Below are positions 42,701-53,745 of a stretch of 64,000 nucleotides of DNA, one piece after another. A model generated the notes under the pieces. That model did not search any database, was not told the origin of the DNA, and saw nothing but the letters and a program-made list of their open reading frames with translations. Source of the stretch: Nonomuraea zeae (GTDB lineage: Bacteria > Actinomycetota > Actinomycetes > Streptosporangiales > Streptosporangiaceae); the NCBI RefSeq assembly GCF_005889725.1, contig NZ_VCKX01000036.1, positions 1-64,000 on the forward strand, given 5' to 3'. How positions within the stretch are numbered: the stretch's first letter is position 1; the number at the start of each line of letters is the position of its first letter. Both the position numbers and the translations under genes were made by a program.

Positions 42701-43798
42701 ATGCCGAACATCACCCTCAGCGGGATCTCCAAGAGCTACGGCCATGGAGAATATGCGGTCAAGAACCTCGACCTCGTGGTTCCCGACGGCGCGTTCATGT
42801 GCCTGCTCGGCCCCTCCGGCTGCGGCAAGACCACCACCCTCCGCATGATCGCCGGGCTCGAACAGCCCACTGCGGGCAGCATCGCCGTCGGCGACCGCGT
42901 CCTGGACTCCGTCGAGCAGGGCGTGTACGTCCCTCCCGAGAAGCGGGCCATGGGCCTGGTGTTCCAGAACTACGCGCTCTGGCCGCACCTGTCGCTGCGC
43001 GAGAACGTCGAGTTCGGCCTGCGCATGCGCAAGGTGCCCGGACCCGAGCGGCGCTCGCGGGCCGAGGCGGCGCTGAAGATGGTGCACGTCGACGCCGCCA
43101 TGGACCGCTACCCCTCGCAGCTGTCCGGCGGGCAGCAGCAGCGCGTCGCGCTGGCCAGGATGCTCGCGGTCAACCCGGCCGTACTGCTGCTCGACGAGCC
43201 GCTGTCCAACCTCGACGCCCGGCTGCGCCTGGAGATGCGCGCCGAGCTCAAGCGCATCCACGAGGAGTCCGGCGCGACGATCGTCTTCGTCACCCACGAC
43301 CAGCTCGAAGCCCTCACCATGGCCACCGACGTCGCGGTCATGAACGAGGGCGAGCTGCAGCAGCTCGCCGCCCCCATGGACATGTACGCCAGGCCCGCCA
43401 ACCGGTTCGTCGCCGAGTTCGTCGGCAGCCCGCCGATGGCGATCGTGGACACCGGCCCGGCACCCGGCGGACTGGCCGCGTCCCTGCTGCGCTTCGTCGA
43501 AGCCCGCGGCGCGAAGACCACCCCCGCCGCCGTCGGCATCCGGCCCGAAGCGCTGCACTTCGGCACGCCGCCCGCCGCCGCCTGGAGCGAAGAGGCGGTG
43601 GTCGAGGCCGTCCTGCCCGCCGGCTCCTCCTGGACGGTACGGCTGCGCGTCCTGGACACCGAGATGTACGCCGTGTCCTACCAGCCGGTCCAGGCCGGCC
43701 CGGGCGACGCGCTGACCTGCTGGACCGAGCAGCTGCACCTGTTCGGCGCCGACGGCGCGCGGATCACCTCCTGGGACCGGGCGGAGGTCAGCGCGTGA
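42701..43798 (+). CDS. ABC transporter ATP-binding protein (with TOBE-like C-terminus)
   Basis: 365 residues. Walker A GPSGCGKTT, Q-loop VFQNYALWPH, signature LSGGQQQRVALARM, Walker B VLLLDEPLSN, switch HDQLEA. The C-terminal 120 residues form a TOBE-type regulatory domain (VGIRPEALHF, VLDTEMYAVS). It starts immediately after the permease stop behind GGAGG. Energises the fused permease for import. Confidence 0.93.
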   Translation: MPNITLSGISKSYGHGEYAVKNLDLVVPDGAFMCLLGPSGCGKTTTLRMIAGLEQPTAGSIAVGDRVLDSVEQGVYVPPEKRAMGLVFQNYALWPHLSLRENVEFGLRMRKVPGPERRSRAEAALKMVHVDAAMDRYPSQLSGGQQQRVALARMLAVNPAVLLLDEPLSNLDARLRLEMRAELKRIHEESGATIVFVTHDQLEALTMATDVAVMNEGELQQLAAPMDMYARPANRFVAEFVGSPPMAIVDTGPAPGGLAASLLRFVEARGAKTTPAAVGIRPEALHFGTPPAAAWSEEAVVEAVLPAGSSWTVRLRVLDTEMYAVSYQPVQAGPGDALTCWTEQLHLFGADGARITSWDRAEVSA

Positions 43799-44559
43799 TC
43801 CGTCCCAAGGCGCTGCTCCTCGACTTCGGCGGAGTGATCGTCGAGACCGTCAAACGCCCGTCCTGGGCCGCCGAGCTGGCCGCCGAGGTGCACGTGCTCC
43901 TCGGCAGGACCGGATTCGACGGGCTCACCGCCGAGGAGATCGAGAGCGACATCCGGGCCGGCGCGCGGGCCGACAAGTACTGGAAGGACTCCACCTCCCG
44001 CCAGTTCGCCCCCGAGGAGATGACCCACCGCGGGTTCTGGGCCGACTTCGTCGCCACCGACTGGCCCGAGCGGGCCCGCACGCTGGTCACCGTCGAGGCG
44101 ACGCCCCTGTGCAAGCGCATGGGCGAGCTGCGCAGCGACCGCAAGCTCCGTACCGGCGTGGAAGAGCTCCTGGCCGCCTGCTGGGAGCACGGCGTCATTC
44201 CCGGGGTGGTCAGCAACTCCCTGTCCGGCGCCGTACACCGCGAGTATCTGACCGCCGCCGGGCTCTCCCACCAGATGGCCGTGCAGGTGTACAGCGACGA
44301 GGTCGGCATCCGTAAGCCGAACCCCGAGATGATCTGGATCGCCTGCCGATCCCTGGGCGTGGACCCCGCCGACGTCTGGTACGTCGGAGACAACTACGAC
44401 CGTGACGTCATCTGTGGCGTGCGGGCCAGGGCGGCCGCGACCGTCCTGATGGTCTCCGCGAGCACTGACAAGATCCCCTACGTGGTGCGGCAGAGCCCGC
44501 AGGCCACCGTCGAGGACCCGCGCGCCCTGCTGAGACTCCTGGAGAAGACATGGATGTGA
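43795..44559 (+). CDS. HAD-superfamily hydrolase (subfamily IA)
   Basis: 254 residues from GTG 43795 (GTGA overlap). Motif I is LLLDFGGVIVE; the first Asp is the nucleophile and the second position is Gly rather than Asp, as in some HAD-IA members. Motif II is VVSNS, motif III K in RKPNPEM and motif IV DVWYVGDNYDRDV. A likely small-molecule phosphatase; in this operon an inositol or sugar phosphate is the probable substrate. Confidence 0.86.
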   Translation: MIRPKALLLDFGGVIVETVKRPSWAAELAAEVHVLLGRTGFDGLTAEEIESDIRAGARADKYWKDSTSRQFAPEEMTHRGFWADFVATDWPERARTLVTVEATPLCKRMGELRSDRKLRTGVEELLAACWEHGVIPGVVSNSLSGAVHREYLTAAGLSHQMAVQVYSDEVGIRKPNPEMIWIACRSLGVDPADVWYVGDNYDRDVICGVRARAAATVLMVSASTDKIPYVVRQSPQATVEDPRALLRLLEKTWM

Positions 44560-45353
44560 ACACCTCTCGCGAGCTGGCCGACATCGCGGTCGAGGCCGCC
44601 AGAGCGGTCGGCGACCGACTGCGCGGCGCCTTCCGCTCCCGCCCCGAGATCCAGACCAAGCGTGACTTCCATGACCCGGTCACCGAGCACGACAAGGCCG
44701 CGGAGGAGACGATCCGCGAGGTCCTGGAACAGCGCTGCCCCGACAGCGTCGTGGTGGGCGAGGAAGGCGGGACACGCGGAGAAGGCGCCATAAGCTGGTA
44801 CGTCGACCCGATCGACGGCACCGCGAACTTCGCCGCGGGCCTGCCGTTCTTCTGCACCTCGATCGCGGCGGCACTGGACGGGGAAGTGGTGGCCGGGGTG
44901 ATCTACGACCCCGTGCGCGACGACGAGTTCACCGCCTGGCTCGGCGGCGCCGTCTGCAACGGCGAGCCGATCCGCAGCGTCGGCGCCGCCACCGAGCGGG
45001 AGGCGGTGCTGCTTTCGAGCTACCCCACCCCCCGCGACCTGGCCGAGGACGAGGAGAGCGCGCTCCGCCGCTTCTCCCGGATGACTCAGGCGTTCGCCAC
45101 CATCCGCCGTCCTGGCAGCGCCGCGCTCAAGCTCGCGCACGTCGCCGCCGGCTGGTCCGACGTGGCCTACGGCACGCGCGTCAACGCCTGGGACGTGGCC
45201 GCGGGCTCCCTCTTGGTCAAGCAGGCCGGCGGCGTCTACGTCCCGCTGTCGGGCAGCATCTTCGAGCCGGGCGGCTACCTCGCCACCGTGGGTGGCTTCG
45301 ACCTCGCGGGCTCCGTGCTGGCCGACGTCGCGAGGGCGGGGAACGCCCGGTGA
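44550..45353 (+). CDS. Inositol-monophosphatase family protein
   Basis: 267 residues; ATG overlaps the HAD gene by 10 nt. Family motifs are all present: FHDPVTEHDKAAE, the metal-binding GEEGG, DPIDGTANFAAG and NAWDVAAG. Mg-dependent, Li-sensitive release of inositol and Pi from inositol monophosphates is the family's classical reaction. Placement in an iol operon with an ABC importer is the strongest sign that phosphorylated inositol enters the cell. Confidence 0.92.
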   Translation: MDVNTSRELADIAVEAARAVGDRLRGAFRSRPEIQTKRDFHDPVTEHDKAAEETIREVLEQRCPDSVVVGEEGGTRGEGAISWYVDPIDGTANFAAGLPFFCTSIAAALDGEVVAGVIYDPVRDDEFTAWLGGAVCNGEPIRSVGAATEREAVLLSSYPTPRDLAEDEESALRRFSRMTQAFATIRRPGSAALKLAHVAAGWSDVAYGTRVNAWDVAAGSLLVKQAGGVYVPLSGSIFEPGGYLATVGGFDLAGSVLADVARAGNAR

Positions 45354-46149
45354 TCCGCTGGATCGTGACAGACCTCGACGGTACCCTCGTCGGACGAGAC
45401 CTGGCCATGGTCCCCGCCAGCAGGGAGGCGCTGCGCCGCTTCCGTGAGGCGGGCGGCGAGGTCATCGTCGCCACCGGGCGCATGGAGAGCTCAGCCCGCC
45501 CTTACTACGACGAGCTGGGCCTGGACGCTGCCGCCATCCTCTACAACGGCGCCGCGACCGTGAACCTGGCGACGGGCACCGTGCTGCGCTCGCGCAACCT
45601 GTCGGCGACCGCGTGGAAGACGCTGCTCGGCCTGTTCGGCGAGCTCCCTGAGGGTGTCTACCCGGTCGCGTTCTCCGGTGGGGAGGCGCTGGCCGTACAC
45701 AACGTGCCCGAGCTGCGCGAGTACGCGAGGCGGGACGGGATCACGCTGCGCGATCCCGGGGACTGGGCGGCGCTGCCGCCCAACGAGATCACCAAATGCA
45801 TGCTCATCGGCGGCCCGCTCCCTGAACTGGACATCACGGGAACGGTCACGGTCCGCTCCGAGGCGACCTACCTCGAGGTGCTGGCGGAGCAGGCGACCAA
45901 GGGCAGCGCCCTGCGCGATCTGGCCGCGGCCAGGCGCGTGCCGATGGAGCAGATCGCCGCCATCGGCGACAACCCGAACGACCTCGACATGATCGCGGCG
46001 GCCGGAGTGGGGTTCGCCGTCGGCGACGGCCACCCGGATGTCGTCGCCGCGGCTGACTTCGTGGCCAGGGCCTGCGCTGACGGCGCGCTCGTGGACGTCG
46101 TGGAGCTGGCGTTCCGGTCCAAGGCGTGGGACGAAGGGAAGGGAGAGCT

Positions 46150-46153
<4 letters not shown>
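45350..46153 (+). CDS. Cof-type HAD phosphatase
   Basis: 267 residues from GTG 45350 (GTGA overlap). Motif I TDLDGTLVGRD with both Asp, motif II VIVATGR, motif III K in EQATKGSALRDLA, motif IV IGDNPNDLDMI. Cof-type proteins dephosphorylate sugar phosphates. It is the second HAD enzyme next to the inositol monophosphatase, so three intracellular phosphatases follow the transporter. Confidence 0.9.
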
Positions 46154-47655
<1,502 letters not shown>

Positions 47656-47832
47656 ACCACCCGCCGTCCGCGCGACACCTGGATCTTCGCCGCCACCTCC
47701 GCTCTGGCCGCGCACCACCGGGGGCGGGTTCGGCTACCGGACCTGGACCACAACCCGGGCGAGCCGGCGGGTCAGCGGCACCGTGCGCGCCGGCCCGGCG
47801 GGCCTTCTTGGCGGCAGTGGGCTGCTTCCCCG

Positions 47833-48735
47833 TCAGTCCGGCAGCCAGTGCAGCTCGTGCGCCAGGGCTTTGGCGACGGCACGGATGCGGCGGTGCAGTG
47901 GCGACTGCTCGCGTGGGAGGACCAGGTGGATCGTCATGCTGGGCGCGCCCCGCAGCGGTCGCCAGGTGAGACCGGCCGGTGATGCCGCGAGCGCGGCTTC
48001 TCCGGCCAGGGCGAGGGTGACCCCGTCGCGCAGGTCGCGCTGAGACATGTCGAAAGAGACTGCGGGCGTGTGGAATCGGGGGTGGGGTCGGGTGTCTCGG
48101 AACAGTGCGGACAGCTGATCGTGGATCACGGGGTTGGCCGCACGGTCCGGGAGTCGCAACGGATACGCGGCCGCGTCGGCGATCTCGATCTCCGGGTGTT
48201 CGGCCAGCGGATGGTGCTGCGCCAGCTGGACCCCGATGCGCACACGCCGCAGGAGGGACCGGCGCACGCCACGGCCCGGCTGCTCACCGCGGGTGATCCC
48301 GGCATCGATGCGGCCGTCGGCGACCGCGGGGGAGATCTCCGGTGTCGCCATCGGGACCGCGGCGACCTCGAGTCCGCTGTTGCCGCGAATCAGCCTGTCC
48401 ACCAGGGCCGGTGCCGTCTCGGCCCCGGCGCTGAGGCTGTACCCGATGCGCAGCGTGCCCAGCTCCCCGGCCGCCGCGCTCCGGGCGGTGTCCCACGCCC
48501 GGTCCAGCGCCGCCAGCGCGGCCGGCGCGGACTCCGCCAGAGCCGCACCGGCCGTGGTCAATACGACGCTACGCGTGTTGCGGACCAGCAGGGCCGTACC
48601 GAGCTCCGCTTCCAATCGGCGCATCCGGGCGCTGAGTGCGGGCTGTGCGATGCCGATCCGTGCGGCCGCGCGGGTGAAGTTCAGCTCCTGCGCCAGCACC
48701 AGGAAGTAGCGCAGGCTCACCGTATCCGGCGCCAC
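47833..48735 (-). CDS. LysR-family transcriptional regulator
   Basis: 300 residues from GTG 48735, which has GGGAGG before it. N-terminal HTH: LRYFLVLAQELNFTRAAARIGIAQPALSARMRRLEAELG. C-terminal effector domain begins LGTLRIGYSLSAGAETAP. It is divergent from the DUF1330 gene and is the probable regulator of that gene and perhaps PhzF. The gap between them has two copies of a GATC(C)GTTCTGAG-like sequence. Ligand unknown. Confidence 0.9.
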   Translation of the reverse strand: MAPDTVSLRYFLVLAQELNFTRAAARIGIAQPALSARMRRLEAELGTALLVRNTRSVVLTTAGAALAESAPAALAALDRAWDTARSAAAGELGTLRIGYSLSAGAETAPALVDRLIRGNSGLEVAAVPMATPEISPAVADGRIDAGITRGEQPGRGVRRSLLRRVRIGVQLAQHHPLAEHPEIEIADAAAYPLRLPDRAANPVIHDQLSALFRDTRPHPRFHTPAVSFDMSQRDLRDGVTLALAGEAALAASPAGLTWRPLRGAPSMTIHLVLPREQSPLHRRIRAVAKALAHELHWLPD

Positions 48736-48923
48736 GTGCCCTCCCTGCCGATTGATAACGATCCGTTCTGAGTCTATCCCGAACCGATCTTTCCCTCGAC
48801 CGCACATCAAGCCCTAACCTGCGCATATGACGATTCAACCGACCGCAGTACCCGTCGCTGGGATCGATCGTTCTGAGGGTCAATTCGAAGCCGGACGTGT
48901 CCGGCCGAACACAGGAGGTTTCC

Positions 48924-49217
48924 ATGGCTAAGGGCTACTGGGTCAGTGTCTACCCCGCCATTTCCGACCTTGAGAGGCTGACTGCCTATGACAAGCTGGC
49001 CGGTCCGGCTGTCCGGGCTGGGGGCGGGCGCACCCTGTCCCGTGGCGGTCGAGTCGTCGCCCACGAGGCCGGAATCACGCAACGCGCCGTTCTGATCGAG
49101 TTCGACAGCTTTGAACTGGCCGTCGCGGCATACGAGAGCGAGGCATACCAGAAGGCGCTGGTGGCCCTCCCCGACGGCGTCGAGCGCGACTTCCGCATCG
49201 TCGAAGGCGTCGGCTGA
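48924..49217 (+). CDS. DUF1330 protein
   Basis: 97 residues; ATG 48924 behind AGGAGG. A small dimeric ferredoxin-like fold: KGYWVSVYPAISDLERLTAYDKLAGPAVRAGGGR, then RAVLIEFDSFELAVAAYES. The family is common beside oxidative or aromatic degradation genes, but no activity is established. It is divergent from the LysR regulator. Confidence 0.85.
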   Translation: MAKGYWVSVYPAISDLERLTAYDKLAGPAVRAGGGRTLSRGGRVVAHEAGITQRAVLIEFDSFELAVAAYESEAYQKALVALPDGVERDFRIVEGVG

Positions 49218-49436
49218 CCGGCGGGCCCAGCCATCGCTGAGCATCCGTCACCTGATACGCACGCCACCGGCGGTGCGGTCGTCATCCACTATCCGGCGCA
49301 GGGCGGCACCGGCTGAGGCAGAACTGGACGTTCCGGTACGCTCCGGTACGCGTTCGGTCGGCCGTTGCGGCCAGGTCCGGCTCTCGGCGGAACGCCGTTC
49401 GCGGTTGCCGGTTCTTTGAGCGTCAAAGGAGTGCCC

Positions 49437-50327
49437 ATGTCCTGGCCGGATGTCACGATGGTTGATGCGTGCGTGCGGCGCGACGGCCGGGGCGGCAGCC
49501 CCACGGCCGTCACCGACGACGACCCGGCGGCGACGGACGCGGACCGGCGTGCGGTCGCCGCTGCGGCCGGCACCTCGCACGCGGCGTTCCTCGGCCCGGA
49601 GCGGACGCCGGACGGTGGCTGGCCGGTCCGGTTCTTCACCGCCACCGCCGAACTGTCCGGCTGCGGCCACGGCACCGTTGCCGCGCAGGCCGTCCGGTTG
49701 ACCCGCACCGCGCTGGGCGAGCTGAACGACCGCCAACACACCGGCGGGCGCACGTTCGACACCGTCGCGATCCGCCGCCCCGCCGGCATCGAGGTGTGGT
49801 TCGACCAGGGCCTCGTCGCGCTTCGTCACCCGGCGCCGGACGAGCGCGCCGCGATCGTCGCCGCGCTCGGGCTCACCGCGGACGACCCGCATCCGACCGA
49901 CGCGCCACGGATCGCCGCGCCCGGCACACCCGGCGCGCCACGCATGCTGGTACCGGTCCACGACCGGTCGGCGCTGCTCCGAGTCCGCCCACACCTCGGC
50001 AGGCTGACAGCGGCGTGCCAGCGGTACGGGCTCCTCGGCTGTTTCGTGTACGTACCGCCGGTGGGCGACCGGCCGGGTGCGGCGCGGATGTTCGCGCCGG
50101 CGATCGGTGTCGACGAGGACGTCGCCAACGCCAACAGCACCGGCTGCCTGGCCGCCCACCTGCTCGACACGACAGGGGCGCAGACGGTCGCGATCGAGGT
50201 GGAGCAGGGTGACACCCTCGGCCGGCCGGCCAGCGTGCTCGCTTCGGCCCGACGCGGGCCGGCGGGCATCACGACCCGGGTCGGCGGGTTAGCGGTGGTC
50301 CGCGACGGACACCGAGGCGACGACTAG
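49437..50327 (+). CDS. PhzF-family isomerase-like protein
   Basis: 296 residues; ATG 49437 behind AAAGGAG. Two-domain diaminopimelate-epimerase-like fold: FFTATAELSGCGHGTVAAQAVRL (first half) and NANSTGCLAAHLLDTTG (second half). The family covers phenazine PhzF and many uncharacterised isomerases. The usual catalytic Glu near the start is not obvious. No phenazine genes are near. Confidence 0.82.
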   Translation: MSWPDVTMVDACVRRDGRGGSPTAVTDDDPAATDADRRAVAAAAGTSHAAFLGPERTPDGGWPVRFFTATAELSGCGHGTVAAQAVRLTRTALGELNDRQHTGGRTFDTVAIRRPAGIEVWFDQGLVALRHPAPDERAAIVAALGLTADDPHPTDAPRIAAPGTPGAPRMLVPVHDRSALLRVRPHLGRLTAACQRYGLLGCFVYVPPVGDRPGAARMFAPAIGVDEDVANANSTGCLAAHLLDTTGAQTVAIEVEQGDTLGRPASVLASARRGPAGITTRVGGLAVVRDGHRGDD

Positions 50328-50429
50328 ACCGTCCTCTTCTGCGATCCGAGCATGGGGCTGGGGCTGTCCGCTGCGGTCAGGCGTCGGCACCCGGTGGCGG
50401 CCGTCAGCGGGACGCGGTGTCGAGGCATT

Positions 50430-50511
50430 CGCGGGTGACTTGACGACCTGCTGACGTTGGAACCCGGCGATGGCGGCGAACACGGTGAAGATCAGTTCAC
50501 GACCGCAGTCT
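50430..50511 (-). pseudogene. Scrap of a serine recombinase (resolvase)
   Basis: The minus strand reads GRELIFTVFAAIAGFQRQ, matching the helix segment GRLxFxVFAAlAEFER of serine recombinases. Nothing upstream or downstream extends it. It lies between PhzF and the broken peptidase, and is probably a relic of a mobile element. Based on one short motif. Confidence 0.4.
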
Positions 50512-51898
50512 CATCCGTGGGCTCCGGGTCGCGACAGCCCGGGAAGCGCGCTGCGGAAGAACGCGAACGTCAACGAGTTCGTCACCGCCTGAACGTCAGG
50601 CCCCGCGAGATAGTGACCTCCCACGGGAACGACGACATGCGCCGACGGCGACCCCACCCGCCTCAGCGCCCGGGCGAATCGTCGCGAGTGCTCGGGGTCG
50701 ACGATCGCGCCGATCTGCTCCGGACGGGCTACACCGCTCGCCGCCAACGCGTCCGCCACCGCGTGCAGGTCCGCGAAGGCCCGGCGTATCCGGGGGCCGA
50801 ACCCGGCGCTGGCCCATTCGGGGCCGAGCTCGCCACCGCCGCGTACGTTCGCGATGACCACATTGCCTCCGCGCGCGATCCAGGCGGATTCGAGGTGGGG
50901 CATGTGACGCGGTCCGATGACCGCTCCGAACCCGCCGTACACCAGCACCACCGTCGGACGCGGCGCGCCGTTGCCAGCCTGGTGAAGGGTGTACGGCACG
51001 CGTACGCCGTCGTCGGCGGCCGCCCAGAGGACCCGGGACCCGGGACCCGCCGAGGGACGGAGGGGCGTGGCCAGGCGGATGAGGCGAGCCGGCGTCGTGA
51101 AACCGGACGCGGTGACGAAGGGCGCGCCATCGCCGGTGGCCACCAGTGCCTGCGGGGTGAACCCGGCGGGGATCGCGCTGCGCACCGCGCTCGGCTCGCC
51201 CGCCGAGCCGAGCGTGACGAGCAGGACCCTGGCGAGCGCCTGGCCGGGTTCCGGGCAGAAGAGCACGCGCGCCCCGACCGGTGTCGCCGGGGTCGCCGGT
51301 GGCTCGCACGCGAGGAGCGTGCCCGGCACCACGCCTCGGGCGGTGTCCGGTGTCCCGGTCCTGAGGGCGAACACCCGGTTCCCGACACCGTACGCCTCAT
51401 ATCCCCGCACGGGCCGCACCCGCCACCAACCCGCGGCGGGAGGCTTCATGACAAGGGCGCGGCGGCCGTCGCGCGAACGCGCTCGCGCCCACAGGGTTCC
51501 GTCGGCGCTCGCGTACGCGGTCATGGACGCGGCGTCGTCGCGGAACACGGCCTCCTCGCGAGCGTCCTCGACACGGTCGTGCCGGCGTACGGTCCGGATG
51601 CGCCACAGCGGCGCGCCCCCGGGTCCGGCCGTCCGGTCCGTCACCAGCACGGAGTCGTGTCCACGCCACGTCGCCGACACCGCCTCCCCCGTGAAGCGGA
51701 ACCCTCCTTCGGCCGCGCCCATCCAGCGCCGCTCGCCGAGGTCGGCCTCGGCGACGAGCCGCTGGCCGCTGTCGGCGCTCTCCAGGGTCACGAGGGCCCG
51801 CGACGCGCTCCGGCCGGCGGGCGGCGGGCGCAGGATGTCGACACCGCGCCAGATGAGCCGGCTCGTCTCCGCTCCGCCGAGGTCGCGGGTCGTCAGGA
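50511..51898 (-). pseudogene. Prolyl-oligopeptidase (S9) gene lacking the catalytic segment
   Basis: The readable frame (50511-51791, 426 aa) covers the beta-propeller (ADLGERRWMGAAEGGFRF) and the start of the hydrolase domain (RPTVVLVYGGFG, NVRGGGELGPEW). The text then jumps from GVARPEQIGA to a stretch with IVDPEHSRRFARALRR and a C-terminal VVPVGGHYLAG. The region with GGSNGG, the nucleophile Ser and the Asp is missing, while the His survives. The in-frame 5' extension runs to about 51898, where it is cut by a TGA one base out of register with an ATG at 51909. So there is an internal deletion and a probable start frameshift. Confidence 0.72.
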
Positions 51899-51905
51899 CG
51901 GGAGT

Positions 51906-52151
51906 TCATGGCCCGGCAACGCTCCCGTCGCCGTCGAGGACGGCCCGCTCGATCCGGCCACGTCCGGGCGAAAGGTCATCTGCGAGGCGGTAGACGTTCC
52001 TCTCCCGGACGAGGAGGTACCGCGCGGCCGGGTGCGCGGCCGAGTCCGCCATGAGGGACGGCACATCCGCGCATTCCACCCATGGAGTCTCGGCCAGGCC
52101 GCCGGCGGTGAGGCACGAGAAGCGCACTCCGAGCACGTCGTGGCTGGTCAT
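51906..52151 (-). CDS. Small protein of unknown function after the MFS remnant
   Basis: 81 residues: MTSHDVLGVRFSCLTAGG, then DVPSLMADSAAHPAARYLLVRERNVYRLADDLSPG. Its ATG overlaps the MFS stop by 4 nt (ATGA) and its stop overlaps an ATG that would open the peptidase, so an old operon MFS-81aa-peptidase is implied. Family not recognised. Confidence 0.55.
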   Translation of the reverse strand: MTSHDVLGVRFSCLTAGGLAETPWVECADVPSLMADSAAHPAARYLLVRERNVYRLADDLSPGRGRIERAVLDGDGSVAGP

Positions 52152-53010
52152 GGTCCCTCCGCCTGCGCCTGCGCCGGTTCGGCGCTTGATTCCCGGCGCC
52201 GTTGATGTCGCTGTCCGGCGAGCTGCGCGGCCGTGCCTGCGACGATCACGGCGGAGAACGCGGCCATGCCCAGCCCGTAGGGCACCGACGCCAGCAGCAA
52301 CCCGCTGAGGATCGGCGGCACCGGCGCGAGGACAGCCGAGATGAGCTGGATCGAGCCCTGTACCCGGCCCTGGAGCTCGTGCGGTGTCCCGGCGGCGATC
52401 GAGCCGAACACACCCGAGTTCCACGCGGGCAGCAACAAGGTGGCGATCCCGAACAGCAGGCCGATGACGAGCGCAGTGTGCACGAACCCCGACAACACCG
52501 CGGCGGCCGCGTACGCGGCACCGCACCACATGGTGATCACCGAGACCCGTAGGCGTCGGAGCAGGTAGCCCGCGCCGAAGACACCGGCGATCGCCCCGAG
52601 CGCGCTGACGGACTCGACAAGGGAGATCTCGGCGCTCGCCGTACCGCTCCGGCGCAGAGCGAGTACCGCGGTGAAGAGGGCACCATTGATCCCCAAATTG
52701 AGCACAGCACCACCGACCGCGGCAGTCCACACCAGCGGATTGCGGGCCACGTACAGCAGGCCGTCACGCAGATCGATGAGGAACGCGGGCCGGGCCGTCC
52801 GTGTCACGTCGCGCGCCGGTGACCTCGTTCCCCGCACCGCGACCGCGGCGAGCAGCACGAGCAGGAGTCCTGCCACGAGCACCCAACCGGAGTGCACGGC
52901 GTACAGCACTCCTGCCAGCGCCGGCGCGACGACCGAGATGACATGGATCCGGCCCTGGTTCACCGTGTAGGCGTCGCGGACCTCCTCGCGCGGGACACGT
53001 AACGTGGCCA
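52148..53010 (-). pseudogene. MFS transporter missing its N-terminal third
   Basis: About 285 residues from LRVPREEVRDAYTVNQGR onward, with about eight transmembrane helices. In related EntS/MacB-type MFS proteins this segment follows TM4, so roughly the first 115 residues and their four helices are absent. The frame runs into a truncated GntR gene on the other strand at 53000-53035. Start codons at the junction give a meaningless leader (MCRLMPRVVAT). Probably non-functional. Confidence 0.7.
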
Positions 53011-53255
53011 CCACCCTCGGCATCAACCTGCACACCGTTCTACGGGGCTATCAGCAGCTGCGCGATGAGGGGCTGGTGGAGCTGCGGCGCGGCCGGGCGG
53101 CGGTCATCACCGCCACGGCCGACCGGTTCAGGCTCCGGCTGGCCGAGGCAGCCGAAAAGTTTGCCAGGGCCGCGCTGCACGCCGGGGCCTCTGAGGAGGA
53201 GGCGCTGGCGGCGGCGCGGAAGGCGCTGCTCACCCTGCGCACCACCGAGAAGTAG
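53004..53255 (+). pseudogene. Small GntR (YtrA-type) regulator missing its N-terminus
   Basis: Reads TTLGINLHTVLRGYQQLRDEGLVELRRGRAAVI, the recognition helix and wing of a GntR wHTH, then a C-terminal helical tail to LLTLRTTEK. The first HTH helices and usual 40 N-terminal residues are gone. It meets the MFS remnant head to head at the same point, which implies one deletion took both 5' ends. Confidence 0.7.
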
Positions 53256-53390
53256 CCCCGGGGCGCCTGAAGCGCCCTCGCCCCGAAGCGTCGCCTGCTC
53301 TATCCATCCGCCGGACAAGGCCGGTCAGGTCAGCGACGACGAAGTTGGCCGGCGCCCGGCGGAGCGAGACCAGACGTCGGCGCTCGCGCG

Positions 53391-53657
53391 TCAGGAGATC
53401 CAGAGATACCCGAACCTGCCGGCCGCCAGGGCGCACAGGCTGCCGAACACGACGGCCGCCGGCCATGACCTCCTGCCCGTCGTCCAGGCCACGCCGGCCA
53501 CGGCGACTCCCAGGAAGCTCGCGGCCGAGATAGCCATGGAGTCGCCAAAATCCTCAACCACGGTGCCGTTGTAGGGGTCGTCGTCGGGCGCCTCCACGCG
53601 ATAGGCGAACCCTACGAGGATCGCGGCGACCAGATACCCGACGCTCGAAGCACGCAT
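53391..53657 (-). CDS. Small membrane protein
   Basis: 88 residues from ATG 53657. Two or three hydrophobic segments: ASSVGYLVAAILVGFAYR, SMAISAASFLGVAVAGVAW and WPAAVVFGSLCALAAGRFG. No known family. The gene before it (53256-53390) is blank. It faces the next gene, with which it shares about 90 nt of upstream DNA. Confidence 0.6.
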   Translation of the reverse strand: MRASSVGYLVAAILVGFAYRVEAPDDDPYNGTVVEDFGDSMAISAASFLGVAVAGVAWTTGRRSWPAAVVFGSLCALAAGRFGYLWIS

Positions 53658-53745
53658 GTCCACGCCTTTGGTCGCGAAGATGTCCACCCCCAGTTGTGAT
53701 CGGGCCGAGCGCATAATCGAAGGGACTCGGCGGGATACCTCTCCT

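Noticed and set aside
48924-50327. Phenazine biosynthesis locus from the PhzF-like gene
   Set aside because: No phzB, D, E or G homologue is adjacent; PhzF-family proteins are mostly unrelated to phenazines.
50511-53035. RiPP cluster with leader peptidase (prolyl oligopeptidase) and exporter
   Set aside because: The peptidase lacks its catalytic segment, the MFS gene is truncated and no precursor peptide or modifying enzyme is visible.
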